DNA from: Pusillimonas sp044464525
GTDB taxonomy: Bacteria > Pseudomonadota > Gammaproteobacteria > Burkholderiales > Burkholderiaceae_B
Direction of reading: 5' to 3'
NCBI RefSeq assembly: GCF_044464525.1
Contig: NZ_JBIQLE010000017.1
Location: 1 to 64,000 of the forward strand
Length of the DNA: 64,000 nt
Under the pieces are notes generated by a model, which saw only the letters and a list, made by a program, of their open reading frames with translations, did not search any database and was not told where the DNA came from. Below, piece by piece: positions 17,109-25,731 of the stretch. The position numbers and the translations under genes are program-made. Within the stretch, counting starts at the first letter, position 1, and each line of letters opens with the position of its first letter.

Positions 17109-18527
17109 ATGAGCAACGGTACCATCGTTCAGTGCATCGGCGCCGTGGTGGATATTCAGTTCCCCCGCGACAACATTCCCAACATCTATGACGCGCTCAA
17201 GCTCGTCGACGACAGCTCGAAGTTCGCCGAAGCCGGCCTCACTTTCGAGGTGCAGCAGCAGCTTGGCGACGGCATCGTCCGCACGATTGCCATGGGCTCT
17301 TCCGATGGCCTGCGCCGCGGCATGGCTGTGGCCAACTCCGGAGCACCCATTTCGGTGCCGGTCGGTGTGGGCACCCTGGGTCGGATCATGGACGTGCTTG
17401 GCCGTCCCATCGACGAGCGTGGCCCCATCCAAAGCGATGAAGTGCGCGCAATTCACCAAGACGCCCCCAAATTCGATGAGCTCTCGCCTTCGGTCGAGCT
17501 GCTCGAAACCGGCATCAAGGTTATCGACTTGGTCTGCCCCTTCGCCAAAGGCGGCAAGGTTGGCCTGTTCGGCGGCGCCGGTGTGGGTAAAACAGTAAAC
17601 ATGCTTGAACTCATCAACAACATCGCCAAGGCCCACAGCGGTCTATCGGTGTTCGCTGGTGTGGGCGAGCGTACTCGTGAAGGTAACGACTTCTACCACG
17701 AGATGGCCGAAGCCGGCGTTATCCAGTTGGATAACCTGCCCGAGTCGAAAGTGGCCATGGTGTTCGGCCAGATGAACGAGCCGCCCGGCAACCGCCTGCG
17801 TGTGGCGCTTTCGGGCCTGACCATGGCCGAGAAGTTCCGCGACGAAGGCCGCGACATTCTGTTCTTCGTCGACAATATCTACCGCTACACCTTGGCCGGA
17901 ACCGAAGTTTCGGCTCTGCTGGGCCGCATGCCTTCGGCGGTGGGTTACCAGCCCACCCTGGCCGAGGAAATGGGCAAGCTGCAAGAGCGCATTACCTCGA
18001 CCAAGACAGGTTCGATCACGTCGATCCAGGCCGTTTACGTGCCTGCCGACGACTTGACCGACCCGTCGCCCGCCACCACCTTCCAGCACCTGGACTCCAC
18101 CGTCGTGTTGTCGCGTGACATCGCCGCACTGGGTATCTACCCGGCCGTCGATCCGCTCGATTCGACCAGCCGTCAGCTTGACCCGCAGATTGTGGGTGAA
18201 GAGCACTATGCGGTTGCCCGCGGCGTGCAGCAGACACTGCAGCGCTACAAAGAGCTGCGCGACATTATCGCCATTCTTGGCATGGACGAACTCTCGCCCG
18301 AAGACAAGCAGGCCGTGGCCCGTGCCCGCAAGATTCAGCGTTTCCTGTCCCAGCCTTTCCACGTGGCCGAAGTGTTTACTGGTTCGCCTGGCAAGTACGT
18401 GCCGCTGTCCGAGACACTGCGCGGTTTCAAGATGATCGTCGACGGCGAGTGCGATGCGCTGCCCGAGCAGGCTTTCTACATGGTCGGCTCCATTGATGAA
18501 GCCATCGAGAAAGCGAAGTCACTCTAA
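17109..18527 (+). CDS. atpD: F1Fo ATP synthase subunit beta
   Basis: Catalytic subunit of F1, 472 residues. The P-loop is GGAGVGKT (near 156), and the catalytic glutamate region VGERTREGNDFYHEM is near 188. The DELSEED-type lever appears as DELSPEDKQAV near 390. The adenine-pocket segment PFHVAEVFTG is also present. It follows atpG by 48 bp with AGCAAGGAC upstream of the ATG. Confidence 0.99.
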   Translation: MSNGTIVQCIGAVVDIQFPRDNIPNIYDALKLVDDSSKFAEAGLTFEVQQQLGDGIVRTIAMGSSDGLRRGMAVANSGAPISVPVGVGTLGRIMDVLGRPIDERGPIQSDEVRAIHQDAPKFDELSPSVELLETGIKVIDLVCPFAKGGKVGLFGGAGVGKTVNMLELINNIAKAHSGLSVFAGVGERTREGNDFYHEMAEAGVIQLDNLPESKVAMVFGQMNEPPGNRLRVALSGLTMAEKFRDEGRDILFFVDNIYRYTLAGTEVSALLGRMPSAVGYQPTLAEEMGKLQERITSTKTGSITSIQAVYVPADDLTDPSPATTFQHLDSTVVLSRDIAALGIYPAVDPLDSTSRQLDPQIVGEEHYAVARGVQQTLQRYKELRDIIAILGMDELSPEDKQAVARARKIQRFLSQPFHVAEVFTGSPGKYVPLSETLRGFKMIVDGECDALPEQAFYMVGSIDEAIEKAKSL

Positions 18528-18539
18528 TAGGAATCTGTT

Positions 18540-18962
18540 ATGGCCAACCTGCATGTTGACGTCGTCAGCGCGGAAGAATCGATTTTTGCCGGTGAAGCGA
18601 AATTCGTCGTGCTGCCTGGCGAGTCGGGCGAGCTGGGCATCATGCCCGGCCACACGCCGCTGATTTCACGCATACGGCCGGGTACCGTCAAGATTGTCCT
18701 GGCTGATAGCGGCGAAGAGGTCAGCGTATTTGTCGCCGGCGGTATTCTTGAAGTGCAGCCGGGCGGCGTAACGGTATTGTCCGACACTGCCATTCGCGCT
18801 GAAGATCTTGACGAAGCCAAGGCCCTGCAAGCGCGCGAGCGCGCCGAAGAGGCCTTGCGCAACGCCAAGGACAAAGAAGACATCGCCGTGGTCGAGGCAG
18901 AGCTTGCCATGCTGGCGGCCCAGGTCGCTGCTGCGCGCAGGCTTACCAAGATGCGTCGCTAG
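18540..18962 (+). CDS. atpC: F1Fo ATP synthase subunit epsilon
   Basis: Rotor foot and regulatory subunit, 140 residues. The N-terminal beta sandwich contains FVVLPGESGELGIMPGHTPL, and two C-terminal helices (DEAKALQARERAEEALR and after) can extend to inhibit ATP hydrolysis. It is the last gene of the operon, 12 bp after atpD, and is followed by a clear terminator. Confidence 0.97.
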   Translation: MANLHVDVVSAEESIFAGEAKFVVLPGESGELGIMPGHTPLISRIRPGTVKIVLADSGEEVSVFVAGGILEVQPGGVTVLSDTAIRAEDLDEAKALQARERAEEALRNAKDKEDIAVVEAELAMLAAQVAAARRLTKMRR

Positions 18963-18998
18963 CAAGTGTTGGGGCGCCGTTGGCGGCGCCCGACACGG

Positions 18999-19034
18999 CA
19001 AGCCTCTTCGGTGCGAGCCGGGAGGCTTGTTTTG
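18999..19034 (+). terminator. Terminator of the atp operon
   Basis: An 8-bp stem CAAGCCTC (18999-19006) / GAGGCTTG (19022-19029) is followed by TTTTG. A GC-rich hairpin (GGGCGCC/GGCGCCC around 18971-18991) precedes it. The rest of the 253-bp gap to the next gene holds no recognisable gene. Confidence 0.75.
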
Positions 19035-19215
19035 CTTCGGCGGCACATCAAGGCTGCGATATCCCGAATACGCACCCCATAATACTTCGTGCTTGTCCAC
19101 CCTTGGCTAGGTAGTTTCCGAGTCAATGCTTATGCCCATTGTGGCTCGAGTGGGCCCTGACTAAGCTGGGTCACACTTCTCAATGTGATGGGTATACACC
19201 AAACGGAGGACAACC

Positions 19216-20031
19216 ATGAGGGAGAGACTCGATTGCGCCCTGATCGGCACTGCTTGCACTGAAAGCTGGATGCGCCCCTGGGCGGGGCGGCATTGGGCAG
19301 GCCGGCTGTATTTTCATTCGCCCATTCCAAGCATCGACGTCACCCGCCCTGGCGCGTCGGGTTATCTGGCCGACGGCTCGATGCTTTTGCGCCGCTTCGA
19401 TGTTTGCCTCGTCCCGGTCAGCCAGGATAATCTTGCGTGGGCGCGCACCAGTCTGCTTGCCGCCAACGGACGCCTCACAACCCCTGTATTCGCGCTCATT
19501 GGCCAGCTCAAGGCTGCCGCCCTGAATGATCTCTACGAGCTTGGGTTAAGCGATTTCGTGCGCACCCCGCTTTGCCCCGAAGAGCTCCGGGTCCGAATAG
19601 AGCGTCTGCTCGACGAACGCCGGGCCCCTGCCTTGTCATGGGCGGCGCCCGCTGCTGCCGTACCATCAAAGGTGGGCGAGCGAGGCGGCGAGTACATTTG
19701 TCGTGATTCCGGCAAGCCTGTCGGCGAAGCCGAGCTGTGCTCGACTATACTTGAGCGTACCGGTATCGAACTCGACGCCTACGCGGCGGCTACCGCATCG
19801 CGCAGTGCGACCTCCCGCGAATCCTTTCGGGCCGCCAAAGGCAAGATCATCGAACGGTTCGAAACCGCCTACATCAAGGCTGCATTGGGCCGGCATTCGG
19901 GCAACATCGCCATGGCCGCCCGCGCCGCTCAAAAGCACCGGCGTGCGTTTTGGGCCTTGATGCGCAAGTACGACATCGACGCCGCTCCGTATCGGTCCGA
20001 GTCGCCCCCCAAATCTACTTCCGGCGGGTAA
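19216..20031 (+). CDS. Degenerate receiver-domain protein with Fis-type HTH
   Basis: 271 residues with a strong GGAGGA Shine-Dalgarno sequence 6 bases before the ATG. Residues 1-135 look like a response-regulator receiver fold with alternating beta strands, ending in DFVRTPLCPEELRVRIERLL. The phospho-acceptor aspartate is missing from the expected strand (FDVCLVPVSQ). Residues about 205-260 form a Fis-like HTH (ERFETAYIKAALGRHSGNIA, then MAARAAQKHRRAFWALMRK), as in NtrC-family regulators. The central AAA+ domain is absent. It is probably a DNA-binding regulator uncoupled from phosphorylation. It precedes hemE by 30 bp in the same direction and may be co-transcribed with it. The target is unknown. 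Confidence 0.8.
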   Translation: MRERLDCALIGTACTESWMRPWAGRHWAGRLYFHSPIPSIDVTRPGASGYLADGSMLLRRFDVCLVPVSQDNLAWARTSLLAANGRLTTPVFALIGQLKAAALNDLYELGLSDFVRTPLCPEELRVRIERLLDERRAPALSWAAPAAAVPSKVGERGGEYICRDSGKPVGEAELCSTILERTGIELDAYAAATASRSATSRESFRAAKGKIIERFETAYIKAALGRHSGNIAMAARAAQKHRRAFWALMRKYDIDAAPYRSESPPKSTSGG

Positions 20032-20061
20032 AATAACCCGCGTGTTTTTTCGAGGATAGCC

Positions 20062-21132
20062 GTGTCGTCCCCCATACTTAAGAACGATGTTTTCCTGAAA
20101 GCGCTGATGCGCGAGCCCGTGCCCTACACACCAATCTGGCTAATGCGCCAGGCGGGGCGTTATCTGCCCGAATATAACCAGACAAGGGCGCGCGCCGGTT
20201 CGTTCATGGGCCTGGCGCAAAACCCGGAATACGCTTGCGAGGTCACCCTGCAGCCCCTCGAGCGTTTCGATCTTGACGCGGCCATCCTTTTTTCCGACAT
20301 TCTTACCGTTCCGCACGCCATGGGCCTGGGGCTCGACTTCGTCGCCGGCGAGGGGCCGCAGTTCGCGCGTCCTGTACGCACTGAAGACGACGTGGCCAAA
20401 CTGGCTGTGCCGGACATGTCGCAATTGCAGTACGTATTCGATGCTGTCAAGGTTATCCGCAAAGAACTAGACGGCAAAGTCCCACTTATCGGGTTCGCCG
20501 GCAGCCCCTGGACAATCGGATGCTATATGGTCGAGGGGCAGGGTTCCAGCGATTATCGCCTGATCAAAAGCATGCTTTACGCACGCCCCGATTTGGTTCA
20601 CCGCATGCTCAATATCAACGCGCAGGCTACCAGTCAGTACCTGAACGCTCAAATACAGGCAGGCGCCCAGGCCGTCATGATCTTCGATAGCTGGGGTGGC
20701 GTGCTGGCCGACAGCCTGTTCCAAGAATTCTCTTTGGCCTACACTCGCCAAGTCGTACAAGGCCTTACGCGCGAGCGCGAAGGAAGGCGCGTTCCGGTCA
20801 TCGTATTCACCAAAGGTGGCGGCATGTGGCTTGAAGACATCGCTGGTTGCGGATGCGATGCCATGGGCCTCGACTGGACAGTCAACCTTTCGCAAGCTCG
20901 TCGCAGGGTCGAAGACAAGATTGCTCTGCAGGGCAACATCGACCCCATGGCGCTCTTTGGGGGCGAGGCCGCGATACGTACCGAGGCGCGCCGCGTCATC
21001 GACGACTTCGGCCCCGTGGGCGAGGGTGGTCATGTATTCAATCTTGGTCACGGCATATCGCGATTCACGCCGCCCGAGGCGGTTGCAACGCTTGTGGATG
21101 AAGTCCACAGCTATAGCCGCGGGAAGCGTTAG
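20062..21132 (+). CDS. hemE: Uroporphyrinogen decarboxylase
   Basis: Removes four carboxyl groups from uroporphyrinogen III to give coproporphyrinogen III in heme synthesis. It has 356 residues. The N-terminal signature is PIWLMRQAGRYLPEY, and the substrate-binding aspartate lies in AILFSDILTVPHAMGLGL. Further marks are PLIGFAGSPWTIGCYMVEG and GHGISRFTPPEAV. It starts with GTG 20062, preceded by GAGGAT. Confidence 0.98.
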   Translation: MSSPILKNDVFLKALMREPVPYTPIWLMRQAGRYLPEYNQTRARAGSFMGLAQNPEYACEVTLQPLERFDLDAAILFSDILTVPHAMGLGLDFVAGEGPQFARPVRTEDDVAKLAVPDMSQLQYVFDAVKVIRKELDGKVPLIGFAGSPWTIGCYMVEGQGSSDYRLIKSMLYARPDLVHRMLNINAQATSQYLNAQIQAGAQAVMIFDSWGGVLADSLFQEFSLAYTRQVVQGLTREREGRRVPVIVFTKGGGMWLEDIAGCGCDAMGLDWTVNLSQARRRVEDKIALQGNIDPMALFGGEAAIRTEARRVIDDFGPVGEGGHVFNLGHGISRFTPPEAVATLVDEVHSYSRGKR

Positions 21133-21151
21133 CTTATTGCGCTGAACAATT

Positions 21152-21181
21152 CTGAAAGGCTCGTAATCCGGGGCCTTTCAG
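21152..21181 (+). terminator. Possible hemE terminator hairpin
   Basis: A 9-bp stem CTGAAAGGC/GCCTTTCAG with a 12-nt loop lies 20 bp after the hemE stop. No T tract follows, so termination is uncertain. Confidence 0.45.
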
Positions 21182-21362
21182 CAGGTTGTGCACAAGTTAC
21201 ATCGCTCTGCAGCAATTTTCTAGACTGTTAAGTTACAGTCTCATAGTTCTTTGTAAGTAGCTGATTTATAAGCATTATTTGTTTTTATGCGTAGCTGCTG
21301 CTGGCACATCGCGCTAAACCTCATTGACTTTTCCCCGGTTGTTACCATGCTTCTCCCCAAAG

Positions 21363-21371
21363 TTATCCACA
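21363..21371 (+). promoter_or_regulatory. DnaA box
   Basis: TTATCCACA is an exact match to the high-affinity DnaA-binding consensus. It lies about 80 bp before priA, inside the AT-rich gap. Confidence 0.6.
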
Positions 21372-21449
21372 AGCGGGACGAGCCAATTGCGCAAGTCGCG
21401 GTCTTGTCAGCATTTGCAGACTGTTCATAAGAAACTACTTTAAGTGTCA

Positions 21450-23564
21450 ATGACTCCATCGCCATCCATCAGGCAGGTTCAGGACGAGCATTCGCAACAA
21501 GTCGAAAGCGCTGTCTTCTGGCTGCGGGTGGCGGTCGATGTTCCATTGCCGGGTTTGTTCGATTATCGGGCGGATCAGGCCGTGGCCGTGGGCACCCGGG
21601 TCATTGTTCCGTTTGGCAGGCGCAAGATGGTCGGCATCGTTGTAGAAACGGTCGACCAACCGGCCATAGAGCAGCGCTTGATCAAGCCGGTGGAGCAGGT
21701 GCTGGACGATTTGCCGCCCATGCCTGCCCAGTGGATGCGGATGGCCCGCTTCGCGGCGCAATATTACCAGCGGCCGCTGGGCGAGGTGATGCTTCCGTGC
21801 CTGCCGGCGGGCTTGCGTAAAGTCAGCGCCTATCAAGGCAAGCGCTCTGCCGGCGGGCCGGTGCAGCGCAGCGATGCCAAGCGCCGCAGTGCCGCATCGC
21901 CAGAGGCAAGCCCCTTGCCGGGCCCCGAACTTAATGCCGAACAGCAGGCGGCGGCCGCCGCAATTTGCGCTATACAAGGGTTCAAGGCAGTGCTGCTGCA
22001 TGGAATCACCGGCAGCGGGAAAACCGAAGTTTATTTGCGCGCGGCTCAACATGTTTTATCGCAGGGCCGGCAGGTGTTGTTCCTGGTGCCCGAAATCAAT
22101 CTCACCCCCCAGTTGGAGAGATCGTTGCGGTCCCGCCTGGCCGCCATTGCCGCGCCCGACATCCTGGCTGTGCTGCATAGCGGGCTGGCGGATGGCGAGC
22201 GTTTGCGGGCGTGGCTACGCGCCCAACGAGGCGAGGCGCGCATCCTGCTGGGCACTCGTTTGTCGATCTTTACGCCTTTACCCGATCTGGGCCTGATCAT
22301 CGTCGACGAAGAGCACGACGCTTCATATAAACAGCAAGAAGGCCTGCGTTATTCCGCTCGAGACCTCGCCGTATGGAGAGCGCACGACCTGGGCATCCCT
22401 GTGGTGTTGGGTTCGGCCACCCCGTCTCTTGAAAGCTGGCATCATGCGCAAAGCGGCCGGTATCTGAAGCTGTCGCTTTCTCATCGGGCCCGAGACGCTG
22501 ATCTGCCTGCCGTTCGTTTGGTCGATACTCGCCGGCTGGCCTTGCAGCAAGGTTTGTCGCCGCATCTGATCACCGCCATGCAAGAGCGATTGCAGTCGGG
22601 CCAGCAATGCCTCGTGTTCCTGAATCGACGTGGCTATGCGCCGGTGCTGTCGTGCGCCTCCTGCGGCTGGGTCAGCCAATGCACCCGCTGCACCGCTTAT
22701 ACCGTGCTGCACCGGGGCCGGGGCGGGCGCAATCTTCTGCATTGCCATCATTGCGGGTATCGGGGCCAGGTGCCTCGCGCATGTCCCGACTGCGGCGACC
22801 AAGACCTGCAGCCCATGGGCAGAGGCACGCAAAGGGTCGAAGAGCACATGGCCGAACTGTTTCCCGATGCTCGCATTGCACGCATCGACGCCGACAGCAC
22901 TCGGCTCAAGGGCAGCGCCGAAGCCCTGTTTGCCAAGGTACATGCGGGCGAGGTCGATATTTTGGTGGGCACCCAAATGGTGGCCAAGGGCCACGACTTC
23001 TCCAATCTGGGCTTGGTCGGCGTCATCAATTCAGATGCCATGCTGTTCGCTCAAGATTTCCGTGCGCCCGAGCGCCTGTTTGCTCAGTTGATGCAGGTGG
23101 CGGGACGGGCAGGGCGGCACGTCAGGGGCGGCCAGGTCATCATCCAGACTGACTATCCCGAGCAGCCCGTGTACCAGGCTTTAATGCGCCACGACTACAC
23201 CGGCTTTGCCGAGTACGCCTTGGCCGAGCGCGAGGCGGTGGGTTTGCCGCCTTACGCCCATCAGGCTCTGCTCACGGCCGAGGCGCGCGAATTGCGCTTG
23301 GCCATTGATTTTCTTGCCATCGCGCGCGAACTTCCTCAGCAGTCTCCCGATCACTATCCTGCCTCGGGCTCTGTCACCCTATACGACCCGGTGCCGCTGC
23401 GCGTGGTGCGCGTCGCCAATGTAGAGCGAGCCCAATTGCTGATTGAAAGCGGCAGCCGGCCGGCCTTGCAGGCCTTTCTTTCCTCCTGGATGCAGGCCCT
23501 TCCGCAAGCGGCCGCCGACACGCGAGTGCGCTGGCAGCTTGAAGTCGATCCGTTGGAAATCTGA
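21450..23564 (+). CDS. priA: Primosomal replication restart helicase
   Basis: Superfamily 2 helicase that reloads the replisome at stalled forks. From ATG 21450 it has 704 residues (a GTG lies two codons upstream). The N-terminal 3'-OH binding domain spans 20-125. The P-loop is GITGSGKT at 185-192 and the Walker B is DEEH at 286-289. The zinc module has paired cysteines in CASCGWVSQCTRC and CHHCGYRGQVPRACPDCG, and the VAKGHDF helicase motif follows. The stop codon overlaps the rep start (TGATG), so the two DNA-repair helicases are translationally coupled. Confidence 0.97.
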   Translation: MTPSPSIRQVQDEHSQQVESAVFWLRVAVDVPLPGLFDYRADQAVAVGTRVIVPFGRRKMVGIVVETVDQPAIEQRLIKPVEQVLDDLPPMPAQWMRMARFAAQYYQRPLGEVMLPCLPAGLRKVSAYQGKRSAGGPVQRSDAKRRSAASPEASPLPGPELNAEQQAAAAAICAIQGFKAVLLHGITGSGKTEVYLRAAQHVLSQGRQVLFLVPEINLTPQLERSLRSRLAAIAAPDILAVLHSGLADGERLRAWLRAQRGEARILLGTRLSIFTPLPDLGLIIVDEEHDASYKQQEGLRYSARDLAVWRAHDLGIPVVLGSATPSLESWHHAQSGRYLKLSLSHRARDADLPAVRLVDTRRLALQQGLSPHLITAMQERLQSGQQCLVFLNRRGYAPVLSCASCGWVSQCTRCTAYTVLHRGRGGRNLLHCHHCGYRGQVPRACPDCGDQDLQPMGRGTQRVEEHMAELFPDARIARIDADSTRLKGSAEALFAKVHAGEVDILVGTQMVAKGHDFSNLGLVGVINSDAMLFAQDFRAPERLFAQLMQVAGRAGRHVRGGQVIIQTDYPEQPVYQALMRHDYTGFAEYALAEREAVGLPPYAHQALLTAEARELRLAIDFLAIARELPQQSPDHYPASGSVTLYDPVPLRVVRVANVERAQLLIESGSRPALQAFLSSWMQALPQAAADTRVRWQLEVDPLEI

Positions 23565-25651
23565 TGACCCACCCCTCGCCGATGCCGGTCGGCCATACTC
23601 TGGCCCATGATTTGAATTCGCCCCAGAAGGTGGCGGCCCTGTACCTCGATGGCCCTTGCCTGGTGCTGGCCGGCGCAGGAAGCGGCAAGACACGCGTTAT
23701 CACGCAAAAGATAGCCTACCTGCTGCGAGAGTGCGGCTATATGGCCCGCCATGTGGTGGCGCTTACCTTTACGAACAAGGCCGCCCGCGAAATGAGCGAG
23801 CGGGTCAAGACTCTGGTTGATTCCCGACTGACCAAGGGGCTTACCGTCAGCACATTCCACTCGCTGGGCGTGCGATTTCTGCGTGAAGAAGCGCGCCACG
23901 CCGGGCTGAAGCCGGAGTTTTCCATCATGGACTCCACCGACGCCCTGGGCATCATCCAAGAGCTTCTAGCCACCACCGACAAGGCCAGGTTGCGCGCCGC
24001 CCAGCAGACGATATCGCTATGGAAGAACGCGTTGATGGACCCTGACGCAGCCGAACGCGCGGCTTCTACACCTAACGAAGCCGAGGCGGCGCGCATCTAC
24101 CGCAGCTACGAGGCGACACTGGCGGCTTACCAATCGGTCGACTTCGATGACCTTGTCCGGCTGCCGACCATGCTGATGCAAAAGAATGAAGCGGTGCGAG
24201 AACGGTGGCAGGCGCGAGTGCAGTACCTGCTGGTGGACGAGTACCAGGATACAAATGAATGCCAATATCGGCTGGTGCAGCTTCTGACGGGGCGGCGCGC
24301 GATGTTCACAGCGGTGGGTGACGATGATCAGGCTATTTACGCCTGGCGGGGCGCTACGGTGGAGAACCTGGCGAAGCTCACCACAGATTACCCCGAACTC
24401 AAGGTTATCAAGCTCGAGCAGAACTATCGTTCTGTACAGCGTATTTTGTCGGCGGCCAATCGGGTCATCGGGCATAACCCCAACCTGTTCGACAAGAAAC
24501 TGTGGTCCGATCTTGGGGTGGGCGAACCTATACAAGTCACCGCCATGGAAACCGACCTTATCGAGGCCGAATCCGTGGCGATGCGCATATCGGCCGAACG
24601 CTTCGAACGTCGGGTCCAGTGGCGCGACTTTGCCATCCTGTATCGAAGCAACCAGCAGGCCAGGGTGGCGGAGCAGGCCTTGCGCAACCTGCGCATTCCG
24701 TACACTGTGTCAGGTGGGCAAAGCTTCTTCGACAAGGCAGAAATACGCGACGTACTGGCCTACCTGCGTTTAATCGCCAACGATGACGACGACCCCGCTT
24801 TTATTCGCGCGGTCACAACGCCCCGGCGCGGCATCGGTCAAGCCACCCTCAAGGCGCTGGGCGAGTTCGCGTCCGAAAGCGGCATGTCGCTGTTCGCCGC
24901 CGTCTTCGAGATCGGCCATACGCAGCGCCTGGCTGCGCGGCAACTGGAGCCACTGCAAGCGTTCGCAAAATTCATTCAGCGCACTCAACAGCGCGCGGGC
25001 CGGCAGCAGGCCGGCCAGGCGTCGCATGCCGCCGAGCCCGCCGGCCCCCTGCTGGACGAGATGCTGGCCGCCATCGAATACGAGCGCTACTTGTACGACA
25101 CCCTGGAAGAACGCGCCGCGCAGACGCGCTGGCAGAACGTGCTTGAACTGGTTGATTGGCTCAAGCGCAAGGCCACAGAAGATGAGCTCGACCTTTTCGA
25201 GCTGATCCAGCACATAGCGCTGGTCACCATGCTTGAGCGCGGCGACGAAGAAGACCCGGATGCGGTCAAGCTCTCAACACTGCATGCATCCAAGGGGCTC
25301 GAGTACCCGCATGTTTATCTTATCGGCGTCGAAGAGGGGTTGCTCCCTCATATGGGGCGCGACGAAGAGGACGGCGATCCAGCCAAGGCTGCCGAGTCTC
25401 TTGAAACACGCATACAGGAAGAGCGGCGGCTTATGTACGTGGGCATTACCCGCGCGCAGCGCTCTTTGCACCTGACGTGGTGCAAAAAACGCCGTCGCGC
25501 GCGCGACGACGTCGTTTGCGAGCCCTCGCGCTTCATCGACGAAATGGGGCTCTCGGCGGTAAAGCTGCGTGAAGACCCCGAACTGCAGGCACTGAGCCCG
25601 AAGCAGCGCCTGGGCATGTTGAAAGATCTGCTTAGCAAGAAAGACGACTAA
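23564..25651 (+). CDS. rep: Rep-type ATP-dependent DNA helicase
   Basis: Superfamily 1A 3'-5' helicase that clears proteins ahead of replication forks. It has 695 residues. The P-loop is AGAGSGKTRVI (GAGSGKT at 37-43), and motif II is VDEYQDTN. Motif III is AVGDDDQAIYAWRGA. Motif IV-type segments include EQNYRSVQRIL and SGGQSFFDKAEIRDVLAYLR. Motif V is STLHASKGLEYPHV and motif VI is RRLMYVGITRAQ. The SGGQSFF and DDDPAFIRA wording is closer to Rep than to UvrD, but UvrD cannot be fully excluded. Coupled to priA. Confidence 0.9.
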   Translation: MTHPSPMPVGHTLAHDLNSPQKVAALYLDGPCLVLAGAGSGKTRVITQKIAYLLRECGYMARHVVALTFTNKAAREMSERVKTLVDSRLTKGLTVSTFHSLGVRFLREEARHAGLKPEFSIMDSTDALGIIQELLATTDKARLRAAQQTISLWKNALMDPDAAERAASTPNEAEAARIYRSYEATLAAYQSVDFDDLVRLPTMLMQKNEAVRERWQARVQYLLVDEYQDTNECQYRLVQLLTGRRAMFTAVGDDDQAIYAWRGATVENLAKLTTDYPELKVIKLEQNYRSVQRILSAANRVIGHNPNLFDKKLWSDLGVGEPIQVTAMETDLIEAESVAMRISAERFERRVQWRDFAILYRSNQQARVAEQALRNLRIPYTVSGGQSFFDKAEIRDVLAYLRLIANDDDDPAFIRAVTTPRRGIGQATLKALGEFASESGMSLFAAVFEIGHTQRLAARQLEPLQAFAKFIQRTQQRAGRQQAGQASHAAEPAGPLLDEMLAAIEYERYLYDTLEERAAQTRWQNVLELVDWLKRKATEDELDLFELIQHIALVTMLERGDEEDPDAVKLSTLHASKGLEYPHVYLIGVEEGLLPHMGRDEEDGDPAKAAESLETRIQEERRLMYVGITRAQRSLHLTWCKKRRRARDDVVCEPSRFIDEMGLSAVKLREDPELQALSPKQRLGMLKDLLSKKDD

Positions 25652-25731
25652 GTTCGCGAAGGAAGTCTTGGCAGCGCAGCTCAAGGCTGGCTCCCGGGCG
25701 GGAAACAGGCCCCACGCTGCGCACCCGGGCT

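Larger units (their letters stand above)
21133..21449. other. AT-rich hemE-priA intergenic region
   Basis: These 317 bases contain no supported gene. They hold a possible hemE terminator (21152-21181), a palindrome TTGTGCACAA (21186-21195) and an inverted repeat AGACTGT/ACAGTCT (21222-21228 / 21235-21241). An AT-rich tract follows (about 21211-21296), then a perfect DnaA box (21363-21371). The content is notably more AT-rich than the neighbouring genes. See the findings for the origin-like reading. Confidence 0.6.

Noticed and set aside
21133..21449. Calling the hemE-priA gap the chromosomal origin
   Set aside because: Only one perfect DnaA box is present and no dnaA/dnaN is near. In related genomes the dnaA region is elsewhere as far as I recall. 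Kept as a finding only.
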